A stretch of 64,000 nt of DNA, taken from assembly GCA_030024085.1 (NCBI GenBank), contig JASEJE010000010.1, forward strand, positions 35,042-99,041, read 5' to 3'. The notes beneath the pieces are model-generated. The model did not search any database. It was given only the letters and a program-made list of their open reading frames with translations, and had not been told where the DNA came from. Shown here in pieces: positions 34,449 to 42,657 of the stretch; positions within the stretch are counted from its first letter, which is position 1, and every line of letters starts with the position of its first letter. Origin of the DNA: Bacillota bacterium (lineage in GTDB: Bacteria; Bacillota; SHA-98; UBA4971). Both the position numbers and the translations under genes were made by a program.

Positions 34449-36722
34449 TTGAAACACCAGGGGCAGCGTATCGCTGAAACGGTCGAAGCCGGTGGGGTTG
34501 GCAGCGCCGGTGATACCACGAATACCATGGATACCACGAATACCCTGGAAGCTACGAATGCCGGGAACGCCGGGAACGCCGCGAGGGTCCTCATGTCTGG
34601 AAACCAGGCCATCGCGCGGGGCGCCTACGAGGCAGGCGTGGGCGTCGCATGTGCATACCCCGGCACTCCCAGCACCGAGATCCTGGAGCACATGCGGGCC
34701 TTCGAAGGCATCTACGTCGAATGGTCCCCCAACGAGAAGGTGGCGCTCGAAGTCGCGCTGGGCGCCGCCATAGCAGGTGTGAGGGCGCTTGCCGCCATGA
34801 AGCACGTGGGCCTCAACGTTGCGGCGGACCCGCTCTTCACGGCGGCATACACAGGGGTGAACGCGGGCCTCGTAATCGTGTCCGCGGACGATCCCGGCAT
34901 GCATAGCTCCCAGAACGAGCAGGATAACAGGCATTACGCGAGGTTCGCGAAGATCCCCATGCTCGAGCCGTCCGACTCGCAGGAGGCGAAGGACTTCGTC
35001 GGGCTTGCCCTCGACATCAGCGAGAGGTTCGACACGCCCGTCATGCTCCGGACCACCACACGCGTATCGCATTCGTCAGGGGTCGTGGCGCTGGGCGCGC
35101 CCCAGGCTCCGCGGCGACTTCCGTATAAGAAGAATCCTCCGAAGTACGTGATGGTGCCTGGGCACGCCAGGTTGCGCCGCATCGAGGTGGAGGCCCGGCT
35201 GAAGGCCCTTGCGGACTTCGCCGAGGATTTCGCACACAACACCATTGAATGGAACAGCCCCCGCGTGGGGATCATCGCCAGCGGGATAAGTTACCAGTAC
35301 GCCAGGGAGGTTCTGGGGGAAAACGCATCCTACCTCAAGTTGGCGCTCACGAACCCGATCCCGGAAGGGGTTATACGGAGGTTCGCTGCGCGGGTCGACC
35401 GGCTCTACGTCGTGGAAGATCTTGACCCCTTCCTCGAGGACCATATCCGCGCGCTTGGTATAGGCGTTACCGGAAAATCGCTGCGCCCCTCTACTGGCGA
35501 GCTTACGCCGGAGATGATCAGGCGGGCGATGGCAGGTGAAGGCGTTCTCGATCGCGCTGGCGCGGGGATCTACGCGCTGGGTGGCCGAGAGGGCAGCGCG
35601 GACAGGGACCGCAGCGAGACCGGTGCGCCTGCGACGGGCGGGGGTGAGAGCAGACCGGCGGCGCTCGTCACGAACGAAAGCGCTGGCGTGGAAAGCCCGG
35701 GCGCAGGCTGCGACGGGCGAGATGCTGTCGAAAGCACCTTCGTGCCCGCTCGGCCCCCGGTCATGTGCGCGGGTTGTCCGCACAGGGGCACGTTCTACGT
35801 CCTGAGGAAGCTCAAGACTGTCGCCACCGGCGACATCGGCTGCTATACCCTGGGCGTCGCTCCGCCTCTCTCAGCCCTTGACACGACCATATGCATGGGT
35901 GCCAGCATAGGCAACGCCATAGGATTCGCTGCCGCTGCGGCCGCTATGGCTGCCGATGCACCGACATCCACTGCCACAGCGGCGGCGAGAGCCACTGGTG
36001 CGCCGGCAGCTGCGGCCACTGCTGTAGCCACAGATGTAGCCGCAGATCCGACCGTGATGACCGCGTCTCCTACCAATGGCGCCGACAGGAATGCCGCCGA
36101 TGGGAAGGCCACCGGCTTCGATGCGAAGGCGACCACGGGAGCGGCTGATACGGCGGGTGGCGCCGCCATTCCACGAAAACCCGTCGCCGTTATCGGCGAT
36201 TCCACGTTCGTCCACTCAGGGATCACAGGTCTTATCGACGCCGTGTACAACCGGGCGTCAATCGTCATTCTCATCCTGGACAATGGGACTACGGCCATGA
36301 CAGGTCATCAGAACCACCCGGCGACCGGCGTCACGCTGCGCGGCACGCCCACGCACAGGCTCAGCCTGGAAGGCCTTGCCCGGGCGTGCGGCGTCGAGCA
36401 CGTGGCCGTTGTGGACCCGTATGACCTCGCCGCTATCGACCGGGTGCTCCGGCAGGCCATGGACGCACCCGGCCCGGCGGTGGTCGTCGCGCGAAGGGAG
36501 TGCGTCCTTCTTCCCAGTGCAAGACGGTCGGACAGGTATACAATCCGCGACGACCGCTGCACGGCGTGCAAGCTCTGCCTCGGGCTCGGCTGCCCGGCCA
36601 TCGAAGTCCGCGATGGGCGGCCGGTCATAGTCTCAGGCTCGTGCGCGGGCTGCGGGGTTTGCGCCCAGGTGTGCAGATTTGACGCGATCGGGTTGCAGAA
36701 GGCAGGTGGGGATCATGAGTGA
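34449..36722 (+). CDS. iorA: Indolepyruvate:ferredoxin oxidoreductase, alpha subunit, with two low-complexity insertions
   Basis: 757 residues from TTG 34449 (GGGAGG 8 bases upstream). With IorB it decarboxylates aryl 2-oxoacids to acyl-CoA using TPP and ferredoxin, mainly in anaerobes. Visible: GNQAIARGAYEAGVGVACAY, PPVMCAGCPHRG, GDIGCYTLGV, GDSTFVHSGI and two ferredoxin-type 4Fe-4S motifs at about 703-745 (CTACKLC..GCPA, CAGCGVCAQVC). Three regions are extra relative to the family: an N-terminal stretch made of 18-bp DNA repeats, about 57 residues at 378-434, and an Ala/Thr-rich stretch of about 79 residues at 494-572 inside the TPP domain. Conserved motifs on both sides stay in frame. Confidence 0.92.
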   Translation: MKHQGQRIAETVEAGGVGSAGDTTNTMDTTNTLEATNAGNAGNAARVLMSGNQAIARGAYEAGVGVACAYPGTPSTEILEHMRAFEGIYVEWSPNEKVALEVALGAAIAGVRALAAMKHVGLNVAADPLFTAAYTGVNAGLVIVSADDPGMHSSQNEQDNRHYARFAKIPMLEPSDSQEAKDFVGLALDISERFDTPVMLRTTTRVSHSSGVVALGAPQAPRRLPYKKNPPKYVMVPGHARLRRIEVEARLKALADFAEDFAHNTIEWNSPRVGIIASGISYQYAREVLGENASYLKLALTNPIPEGVIRRFAARVDRLYVVEDLDPFLEDHIRALGIGVTGKSLRPSTGELTPEMIRRAMAGEGVLDRAGAGIYALGGREGSADRDRSETGAPATGGGESRPAALVTNESAGVESPGAGCDGRDAVESTFVPARPPVMCAGCPHRGTFYVLRKLKTVATGDIGCYTLGVAPPLSALDTTICMGASIGNAIGFAAAAAAMAADAPTSTATAAARATGAPAAAATAVATDVAADPTVMTASPTNGADRNAADGKATGFDAKATTGAADTAGGAAIPRKPVAVIGDSTFVHSGITGLIDAVYNRASIVILILDNGTTAMTGHQNHPATGVTLRGTPTHRLSLEGLARACGVEHVAVVDPYDLAAIDRVLRQAMDAPGPAVVVARRECVLLPSARRSDRYTIRDDRCTACKLCLGLGCPAIEVRDGRPVIVSGSCAGCGVCAQVCRFDAIGLQKAGGDHE
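34512..34565 (+). repeat. 18-bp tandem repeat, three units, inside iorA
   Basis: GATACCACGAATACCATG (34512-34529), GATACCACGAATACCCTG (34530-34547) and a diverged third unit (34548-34565) encode DTTNTM, DTTNTL and EATNAG, building the extra N-terminal residues of IorA. Confidence 0.85.
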
Positions 36723-37305
36723 ACCGACGAGAAACGTCCTCATAGTCGGCGTGGGCGGGCAGGGGATTCTGCTCGCCAGCAGGCTGCTGGCGAGCGCGGC
36801 CATCGGGGCGGGGTTCGACGTCAAGATCTCGGAGGTCCACGGAATGGCGCAACGCGGAGGGAGCGTGGTGACACATGTAAGGCTGGGCGCCCGGGTGCAC
36901 TCGCCCCTGGTCGAGATGGGCACGGCCGATCTGATGGTGGCGTTCGAGAGGCTGGAGGCCTTGAGGTGGCTTCCATATGCGAGGCCGGGGGCGACGGTCA
37001 TCGTGAACGACGTAGAGATTCCGCCGCTTCCCGTTATCCTCGGCGCTGAGCGGTACCCGATGGACATAACCGGCAAGCTCGCCACCGGAGGACGGTCCGT
37101 CGCCGTGGTGGACGCCGAGGCAATGGCGCGGGCGGCAGGAAACGCCAGGTGCGCGAACACCGCCATCATGGGGGTGTTCGCCCGACGCCTGGGCCTGGAG
37201 ATCGCCGAGGAGCGCTGGCGGGCGGCCGTGAGCGACGTGGCGCCCCGCGGGACTGCCGACGTGAACTGGAAGGCGTTTTCCCTGGGCTACACATACACGA
37301 GTTAG
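36715..37305 (+). CDS. iorB: Indolepyruvate:ferredoxin oxidoreductase, beta subunit
   Basis: 196 residues from ATG 36715, overlapping the iorA stop by 8 bases. NVLIVGVGGQGILLASRLLA and SEVHGMAQRGGSVVTHVRLG are the gamma-type 2-oxoacid oxidoreductase fold of IorB. It completes the enzyme with iorA. The pair handles amino-acid-derived 2-oxoacids and points to anaerobic, ferredoxin-based metabolism. Confidence 0.93.
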   Translation: MSEPTRNVLIVGVGGQGILLASRLLASAAIGAGFDVKISEVHGMAQRGGSVVTHVRLGARVHSPLVEMGTADLMVAFERLEALRWLPYARPGATVIVNDVEIPPLPVILGAERYPMDITGKLATGGRSVAVVDAEAMARAAGNARCANTAIMGVFARRLGLEIAEERWRAAVSDVAPRGTADVNWKAFSLGYTYTS

Positions 37306-37336
37306 AAGCAGACCGCTTATGAAGGAGCATCGTCAG

Positions 37337-38164
37337 ATGTCTTGTGGCAGTAGCAACCATTTCGTGTCCCCACTTGTGGACTTCCATGTTCATTCCACCT
37401 TCTCTCCCGACGCGGACGACACGATAGATGCAATGTGTGAGGCCGCTGCAAGGGCCGGCCTCAGGGAAATCTGCTTCACAGACCACGTCGACTTCGAGCC
37501 CCGGGACGAAAGCCACGGATACCTGCGTTTTGACGCCTATCAGGCCGCGGTGGAGCAAGCGGCAACGAAATGGCAAGGGGTCCTGGAGGTCAGGGTAGGG
37601 GTTGAAGCAGACTACCAGACCTGGTACACAGGCCAGGTACGGGAATTCCTCGCAGGCCGGCGCCTGGACTTCGTTCTCGGGTCCGTCCACTGGGTGGACA
37701 GCCTCTCCACGACCGGCGAGATCTTTGACCGCTATGGCCTCGAGGAGGCTTGTCGTCGCTACTTCGAGAATGTGCTCGGGCTCGCGCGGTCGGGCCTGTA
37801 CGATTCGCTTGCGCACCTCGATTTCATAAAACGCTATGCCTTCGAAAGATGCGGCGCCTTGCCCCTCGAGGCGTTTTCCGACGAGATCGAGACGATCCTG
37901 AGGGCGATCATCGAGCGAGGGACCGCGCTCGAGATAAACACGTCCGGGCTCAGGCACCCAGTGCGCGAGACTCTGCCCGGCGTCGAGACGCTCAGGCTGT
38001 ACCGGAGGCTCGGCGGGGAGCTCATAACGCTCGGGTCAGACGCTCATCGCACCCGGGACATGGGATTTGCCATACCGCAAGCGATCGAGCTTGCGAGATC
38101 TCTCGGGTTCCGGAATGTCACGGTATTCCGCAATAGAAAGCCAGAATTTGTCAACATCGCCTGA
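37337..38164 (+). CDS. hisK: PHP-domain phosphatase, histidinol-phosphatase-like
   Basis: 275 residues from ATG 37337 (GAAGGAG 9 bases upstream; ATG 37319 lacks spacing). The PHP metal ligands are visible: DFHVHSTFSPDADDT, CFTDHVDFEP, RVGVEADYQ, LGSVHWVD, AHLDFIKRY and LGSDAHRTRDMG. HisJ/HisK-type enzymes remove phosphate from histidinol phosphate. No other his gene is in the window, so the exact substrate is inferred from family only. Confidence 0.82.
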   Translation: MSCGSSNHFVSPLVDFHVHSTFSPDADDTIDAMCEAAARAGLREICFTDHVDFEPRDESHGYLRFDAYQAAVEQAATKWQGVLEVRVGVEADYQTWYTGQVREFLAGRRLDFVLGSVHWVDSLSTTGEIFDRYGLEEACRRYFENVLGLARSGLYDSLAHLDFIKRYAFERCGALPLEAFSDEIETILRAIIERGTALEINTSGLRHPVRETLPGVETLRLYRRLGGELITLGSDAHRTRDMGFAIPQAIELARSLGFRNVTVFRNRKPEFVNIA

Positions 38165-38491
38165 TGCGGCCAGCCCAGGTCAACTGTGGCAGGGGAGAGT
38201 TTCCGCGCCGCGTCAGGAAACCAGCCTCAGATCTTCTATCGGGCCGGCGAGCAGGCGCAGCGCCTGATGTAGGGCGCGAAATCGTCGGAGCGTGAGGAGT
38301 CTGGCGGCAGGGTATGGCGCTTGCAGTAAGGTAGGCAAAGGTAGGGCACCAGTAGCAGGGGAGGACGCTGGTAGCAAGATAGGACGCTGACAGCAGGATT
38401 GGGCGCCGGCGGGCATCCACCAGCACGACCCTCACATAGGCCGTGTGCGAGCCGGGAATCATATGCGTACCAGGTGAAAGGGGGGCTTGCG
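38165..38491. other. Intergenic with a 19-bp tandem repeat (38352-38408)
   Basis: Three head-to-tail units: GTAGCAGGGGAGGACGCTG, GTAGCAAGATAGGACGCTG and ACAGCAGGATTGGGCGCCG. No gene or clear promoter is seen in these 327 bases. Confidence 0.6.
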
Positions 38492-38791
38492 GTGCCGGCC
38501 AGAAAGAATCGGCCTGCTACGAAACGCGCGGGGCGCCCGCTCGACGCGCTCAAGTATGAGGTCGCCAGGGAGATGAACCTCCCGGAAGAGGTATATCAGC
38601 ATGGCTACTGGGGCAATCTTTCGTCCAGGGAATGCGGTGCCGTCGGAGGACACATGGTCAAGAGAATGATCGAGGCCGCCGAGAAAGCCATCGCTGAGCA
38701 AGTGGCAGCCGAGGCAGTGGCCGGATTCCGGTCCGGCCTGGGGCTACCTGTGGGGAAGGAAAATGAAGCGGGAGCGCCACCCGAGTCGTAG
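38492..38791 (+). CDS. Alpha/beta-type small acid-soluble spore protein, copy 2
   Basis: GTG 38492, about 7 bases after AAAGGGGGG, gives 99 residues. LKYEVAREMNLPEEV is the protease-site helix; GYWGNLSSRECGAVGGHMVK and RMIEAAEKAI are the DNA-binding region, again with Cys instead of Asn. The lysine/arginine-rich N-terminus (PARKNRPATKRAGRP) is more basic than in the other copies. Expected expression is in the forespore. Confidence 0.92.
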   Translation: MPARKNRPATKRAGRPLDALKYEVAREMNLPEEVYQHGYWGNLSSRECGAVGGHMVKRMIEAAEKAIAEQVAAEAVAGFRSGLGLPVGKENEAGAPPES

Positions 38792-39160
38792 CGCCATCCG
38801 GACTGTGACGTTACGACGCTGCGACGGACCATCACAGGTAGCTGCGGTCCCGGCCCTGGAGAAATACCCGGGTCGCGCGTAGTGCCGCGCACGACCAGCT
38901 TCGGGGGGGGCCGTGGACCGCCGGAAGGGCCCGGTGCAAGAGCCTTCATTGCACCCGGTCCTTCCTTTGCCGCTGCCGCGGGACCGCCATCATGTCCTAC
39001 CTTCCGCACGCAGCACTCGGCATTGTGGGGTGGTTTCCCCGGGCTGGTGAACGTATCACAATAGGCTAACCCAATCGCGCCCGCCCCATACGTTCCCTGG
39101 CATATCTTTCGTTCGAAGTGTGAAACTATAGGCAGAAAACGCGAAGGGTGGTGAAGAGGA
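38792..39160. other. Intergenic before SASP copy 3, with a possible sigma-G promoter
   Basis: GCATA at 39100-39104 and GAAACTATA at 39122-39130 (spacer 18) loosely fit the forespore sigma-G pattern, 31 bases before the SASP start. The rest of the 369 bases shows no gene. Confidence 0.35.
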
Positions 39161-39499
39161 GTGGCACGAGGCGCGGGCAGAAGGAATCGTCCGGTTGTCC
39201 CCAACGCCCTCGCGGGGCTCGACAGGTTCAAGTACGAGATAGCCAATGAGCTGAACCTGCCCAGCAACATCATCAACTCAGGTTACTGGGGTAGTCTGCC
39301 CTCTGCTCAGTGCGGGGCTGTTGGCGGACACATGGTGCGCAGGATGATCGAGGCCGCCGAGCGGTCCCTCGTGGAGGGCACCGCGGCAAACGTGAAGGCT
39401 GGGTTCCAGACCGGGCTCGCTCAGGCCACCGGCCAGCAGTTCACTCAGCCTGGATATGGCGCCGGCCAGACGCAGACCGGCTACAACCAGCCCATGTAA
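39161..39499 (+). CDS. Alpha/beta-type small acid-soluble spore protein, copy 3
   Basis: 112 residues from GTG 39161 (GAAGGGTGGTGAAGAGGA upstream). FKYEIANELNLPSNI, GYWGSLPSAQCGAVGGHMVR and RMIEAAERSLVE are close to copy 1, including the Cys. The tail is Gln/Gly/Tyr-rich (GAGQTQTGYNQPM). It is followed by the clearest intrinsic terminator in the window. Confidence 0.92.
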   Translation: MARGAGRRNRPVVPNALAGLDRFKYEIANELNLPSNIINSGYWGSLPSAQCGAVGGHMVRRMIEAAERSLVEGTAANVKAGFQTGLAQATGQQFTQPGYGAGQTQTGYNQPM

Positions 39500-39528
39500 G
39501 CCAAAGGTGTAGTGTTGGTATTCACAGA

Positions 39529-39555
39529 GCCCCTCCCTCACGGAGGGGCGTTTTC
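39529..39555 (+). terminator. Intrinsic terminator after SASP copy 3
   Basis: GCCCCTCC (39529-39536), loop CTCAC and GGAGGGGC (39542-39549), followed by GTTTTCATT. An 8-bp GC stem with a U-run is a standard rho-independent terminator. Confidence 0.85.
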
Positions 39556-39560
39556 ATTGT

Positions 39561-39625
39561 CGTGCAAGCACCGGCAACCCCAACACCGTCAGGAAAAGTG
39601 CCGCAAACTTATGGCGCCATACTTG
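39561..39625 (-). repeat. Half copy of repeat element A
   Basis: Reverse complement of the A left half: AGTATGGCGCCATAAGTTTG, then CTGACGGTGTTGGGGTTGCC and GGTGCTTGCACG. It is truncated at the central region and abuts the terminator at 39529. Confidence 0.75.
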
Positions 39626-39825
39626 GACCTTGAAGATGTGGCCGGGGATCGGCGTGCCTTTATGGTACGGCATGCCAGCGACCCGCCGTCGCGTGGCCGC
39701 AGGATAGGGTAAGTCGCGCGCTCGTGGGGAATACTGAGACTTGCTGTGAGTCTGCCAGCACGGCGCAGGCACACGGTTCAAAAGTGGGGCTGCACGCGGC
39801 CCTGTGGGAAGGAAGGTGAGCATGC

Positions 39826-40020
39826 ATGAAGAAAGATGACAAGCGAGAGTGCCCGAGGATGCCCGACAATACCGAGGAGAGCATCAAGTGCAAGCAGTGT
39901 GGGAACATGTTCGCGGTGGGCGGCGCGTCGACGGAAGAGATGGTGTCGTGCCCTGTCTGCGGGGCGTCCATGAGCGTGGCCGACTCGGTCCGCACGAGGG
40001 CCTCAAACGAGGACTACTGA
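39826..40020 (+). CDS. Small zinc-ribbon protein, function unknown
   Basis: 64 residues from ATG 39826 (GGAAGGTGAGC upstream). Two CxxC pairs (IKCKQCGNMF and VSCPVCGASM) about 20 residues apart form a zinc ribbon; the flanks are charged. No further domain is present. It sits 55 bases before the oxidoreductase remnant. It may be a nucleic-acid or protein-binding accessory; no partner is evident. Confidence 0.65.
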   Translation: MKKDDKRECPRMPDNTEESIKCKQCGNMFAVGGASTEEMVSCPVCGASMSVADSVRTRASNEDY

Positions 40021-40075
40021 GAGGGCGCGCACACGCCAGGTCGACACCACCTGCATCGACAGGAGGTCGAGAGCT

Positions 40076-40390
40076 GTGGGGAAGCGCATTCTCGTAGTGG
40101 GCGGTGTGGCAGGAGGGGCAGGCGCAGCGGTTAAGGCCCGAAGGACGTCCGAGGACGCGGAAATAGTCGTCTTCGAGCGCACGCCTTACGTCTCGTGGGC
40201 CAACTGCGGCCTGCCCTATTACATGGGGGGCGTCATCCAAAGACGCGAGGAGTTATTCGTGGTAAGCCCGCGAAGGCTTGCGGCGAGGTTCAACGTGGAC
40301 GTGCGGACTCGCCATGAGGTCACGGCCATTGACAGGTCGCGCAAGGCCGTATCCGTCCGGAACCTCGACACCCGCGATACCAGCGACGAG
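40076..40390 (+). pseudogene. 5' remnant of a CoA-disulfide-reductase/NADH-oxidase-like gene
   Basis: GTG 40076 after AGGAGGT begins a normal N-terminus: ILVVGGVAGGAGAAVKARR (FAD-binding), FERTPYVSWANCGLPYYMGG with the family's redox Cys, and a region to about residue 102 (AVSVRNLDTRD). The sequence then leaves the family, and the frame runs to 40480 through the antisense of the convergent treT 3' end. Normal members have about 440 residues, so three quarters are missing, including the NAD and dimerisation domains. A deletion joined to treT near 40380-40400 explains this. It has a good RBS but probably yields no active enzyme. Confidence 0.75.
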
Positions 40391-40413
40391 CGCCGGTGTT
40401 GCGCCCCTCTATC

Positions 40414-41691
40414 TCAGACGGCAACCTCACCGGCGCCGGCGACTCTATCCTGCGCGAGGGCTGAGAACAGCCTGAGGTAGTCCGCGAGGTGCCGCGTGGA
40501 GAGGAAGCGCCGCCTCACGTGCTCTTTCCCGGCGAGCCCCATCTGCCGGGCCTTTTCCGGATTGCTGAGAAGGTAGAGGATCTTCTCTGCGCACTCCTCC
40601 ACGGACTTCACGAGGAACCCTGACTTGCCCTCTTCGACCTGCAGAGGAATTCCGCCGACGTCGCCCGCGACCACCGGCCTGCCTTTCCAGAGCCCCTCCG
40701 ACACGGTGAGTCCGAAGCCTTCGCGGATGGACTTCTGCACCACGACGTCGGCCGCGGTCTGGAAGGCGTTCACGTCCGCGTTTCCGACGCCGTTCAGGTT
40801 CGAGAGAATGTGTACGTCCGGATCTCCTGCCGCATGCTCCGCCGACATCCGGTAGTACGCGATCCCCTCGGGGTCGTCAGCGGCCATGGACCCGATTAGG
40901 GCAAGCTGCACGCCGGGGATCTCGCGCTTCACCATGCGGTAAGCATCGACGACCCCGAGCGGGTCCTTCCATGGATCGAACCTGGACACCTGCACCAAGA
41001 GAGGCCGCGAGGGATCCACGCCATAGCCGGCCACGATCTCCCTTGCCGTTCCCACCGGCATCCCCACGTTCTTCGGGCTCAAGGGGTCGATGGACGGCGG
41101 GATCATGGCAAGGCGCGGCACGCGGAGGCCCTCCTTGGCGTACGCCGACATCGTGAATATCGCCGCGTCGTAGCGCTCCACGAAAGGCCTCACGAGATCC
41201 CAGGCCTCCTCGGCAGGGCTCGAGAGGTCGATGTGGCACCGCCAGATCCATTTCGTCTTTGACCCGAACCTCTCCCGGAGGTGGCTTGCGAGCGGGGCGG
41301 GCTGGGGGTCGTGGACCACCACGAAGTCCGGGGTTCCCGAGAAGTGGGCGGCCTCATGTTCGTTCGTGGCGAGGTATCTGTCGAGTCCTGTTGTGAGATC
41401 CTGGCCCGCCATGCCCTGGAGCGCGTTGTGAAGCGCCTTCGTGAAATCGAAGAACGCCGGCGGAGCCTCGATCACCGTCCACGTGGCTGCGAGGCCGACG
41501 TCCTTCATCAAGGGGACGAGCGTATAGAGGATCTCGGACACCCCTCCGCCATAGGCGGTGGAGTTGATGTGGAGGACCTCTGCGCCCCTGAAGGGGGCCG
41601 CGAGCGCTCTTATCTCCTCGATCGTGTGATCTCCCGCGACTCTCCCGTAATCATTGAGTGATCTTGCTGTGGTCTTGATCGTCTTTGCCAT
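40414..41691 (-). CDS. treT: Trehalose synthase (TreT-type glycosyltransferase, GT4)
   Basis: 425 residues from ATG 41691 on the minus strand (GGAGA upstream). VLHINSTAYGGGVSEILYTL, FVVVHDPQPAPL, WRCHIDLSSP, VQVSRFDPWKDPLGVVDAYR, VVVQKSIREGFGLTVSEGLW and GRPVVAGDVGGIP are typical TreT/GT4 motifs. TreT makes trehalose from NDP-glucose and glucose, or runs in reverse to use imported trehalose. It is the last gene of the leftward ABC operon, the arrangement found in thermophiles. Its 3' end meets the truncated oxidoreductase head-on. Confidence 0.88.
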   Translation of the reverse strand: MAKTIKTTARSLNDYGRVAGDHTIEEIRALAAPFRGAEVLHINSTAYGGGVSEILYTLVPLMKDVGLAATWTVIEAPPAFFDFTKALHNALQGMAGQDLTTGLDRYLATNEHEAAHFSGTPDFVVVHDPQPAPLASHLRERFGSKTKWIWRCHIDLSSPAEEAWDLVRPFVERYDAAIFTMSAYAKEGLRVPRLAMIPPSIDPLSPKNVGMPVGTAREIVAGYGVDPSRPLLVQVSRFDPWKDPLGVVDAYRMVKREIPGVQLALIGSMAADDPEGIAYYRMSAEHAAGDPDVHILSNLNGVGNADVNAFQTAADVVVQKSIREGFGLTVSEGLWKGRPVVAGDVGGIPLQVEEGKSGFLVKSVEECAEKILYLLSNPEKARQMGLAGKEHVRRRFLSTRHLADYLRLFSALAQDRVAGAGEVAV

Positions 41692-41815
41692 TCTCCATCG
41701 TCTCCGTATCCTTTCACATTTTCCGGGCGAGCCCGGCGTCACCGCTCATCTGCCTGCGGCCGACGGCGCCGGTTGCAGCCCGAAGGCGTCGGTTAGAGGC
41801 CGGCCGCGCGGCGCA

Positions 41816-42649
41816 CTACTTGGATACCCATCCGACCATTCCCCTGACGTAGTAGCGCTGCAGGAAAGCGAACACGAGGATCGGGGCGAGCATCACGATT
41901 ATGGTCCCTGCGGTCAGGACGCCCCAGTCGATGTGGTACATCCCCCGCAGGAGCGGGATACGCTGGGTGGCAAGGAGCTTCTCAGGCGAGTAGATGAGGA
42001 TGAGCGCCAGGAAGAAGTCGTTCCAGACCCACATGAACTGCAGCACCGCTGACGATACCAGAGCAGGGATGCACATCGGGAGCACTATCTGGAAGAAAAC
42101 GCGGAGGTCCGACGCCCCATCGACCCGTGCTGCCTCCTCCACTTCGATGGGGAGCGTGGAGAGGAAGTTCCTCATGAAGAAAAGGATCCACGGAATTCCC
42201 CAGGCGGAGTGGACGAGCACGAGTCCAAGAGGCGTGTCGACGAGGCCCAGGTTCTTCATGATCCGGAATATGGGGACCGCGATCATCTGTTGCGGGACCG
42301 TCATCAGCATCACAATGGTGAGGAAGAGGTAAGTCCTCATGGTGAACCTGAACCTGGCGAACCCATACGCTGCGATGGCCGCGACAAGTAGCGGCACGAC
42401 CGTGCCTGGGACCGCAATCTTCAGCGAGTTCACTACTCCCTGGGAAAGCGGGGCGGCCGGGTGGTTCCACGCGCCGGCGAAGTTGCGCAGGGTGGGGGTG
42501 AACGATTCAAACCTCCACCAGCCGTGGATGATCTCGCCAAGCGGCCTTATGGACGCCATGAAGATGCCGAGGAACGGGACGATCCATATGAGCCCGATGA
42601 TCCATGCGGTTGTGTCTCTTGATAGCGACGTCAGGACTCTCCTCTGCAT
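41816..42649 (-). CDS. malG: Maltose/trehalose-type ABC permease (MalG family)
   Basis: 277 residues from ATG 42649 (GAGGTGAGG upstream), starting 8 bases after the malF-type stop. It has six membrane segments; EEAARVDGASDLRVFFQIVLP is the EAA loop; NDFFLALILI and YYVRGMVGWVSK are typical of MalG C-termini. It forms the channel with the neighbouring permease. No dedicated ATPase lies in this operon, so a shared MsmK-type ATPase is expected, possibly one of those at 25-27 kb. Confidence 0.9.
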   Translation of the reverse strand: MQRRVLTSLSRDTTAWIIGLIWIVPFLGIFMASIRPLGEIIHGWWRFESFTPTLRNFAGAWNHPAAPLSQGVVNSLKIAVPGTVVPLLVAAIAAYGFARFRFTMRTYLFLTIVMLMTVPQQMIAVPIFRIMKNLGLVDTPLGLVLVHSAWGIPWILFFMRNFLSTLPIEVEEAARVDGASDLRVFFQIVLPMCIPALVSSAVLQFMWVWNDFFLALILIYSPEKLLATQRIPLLRGMYHIDWGVLTAGTIIVMLAPILVFAFLQRYYVRGMVGWVSK

Positions 42650-42657
42650 CTCGCGCC

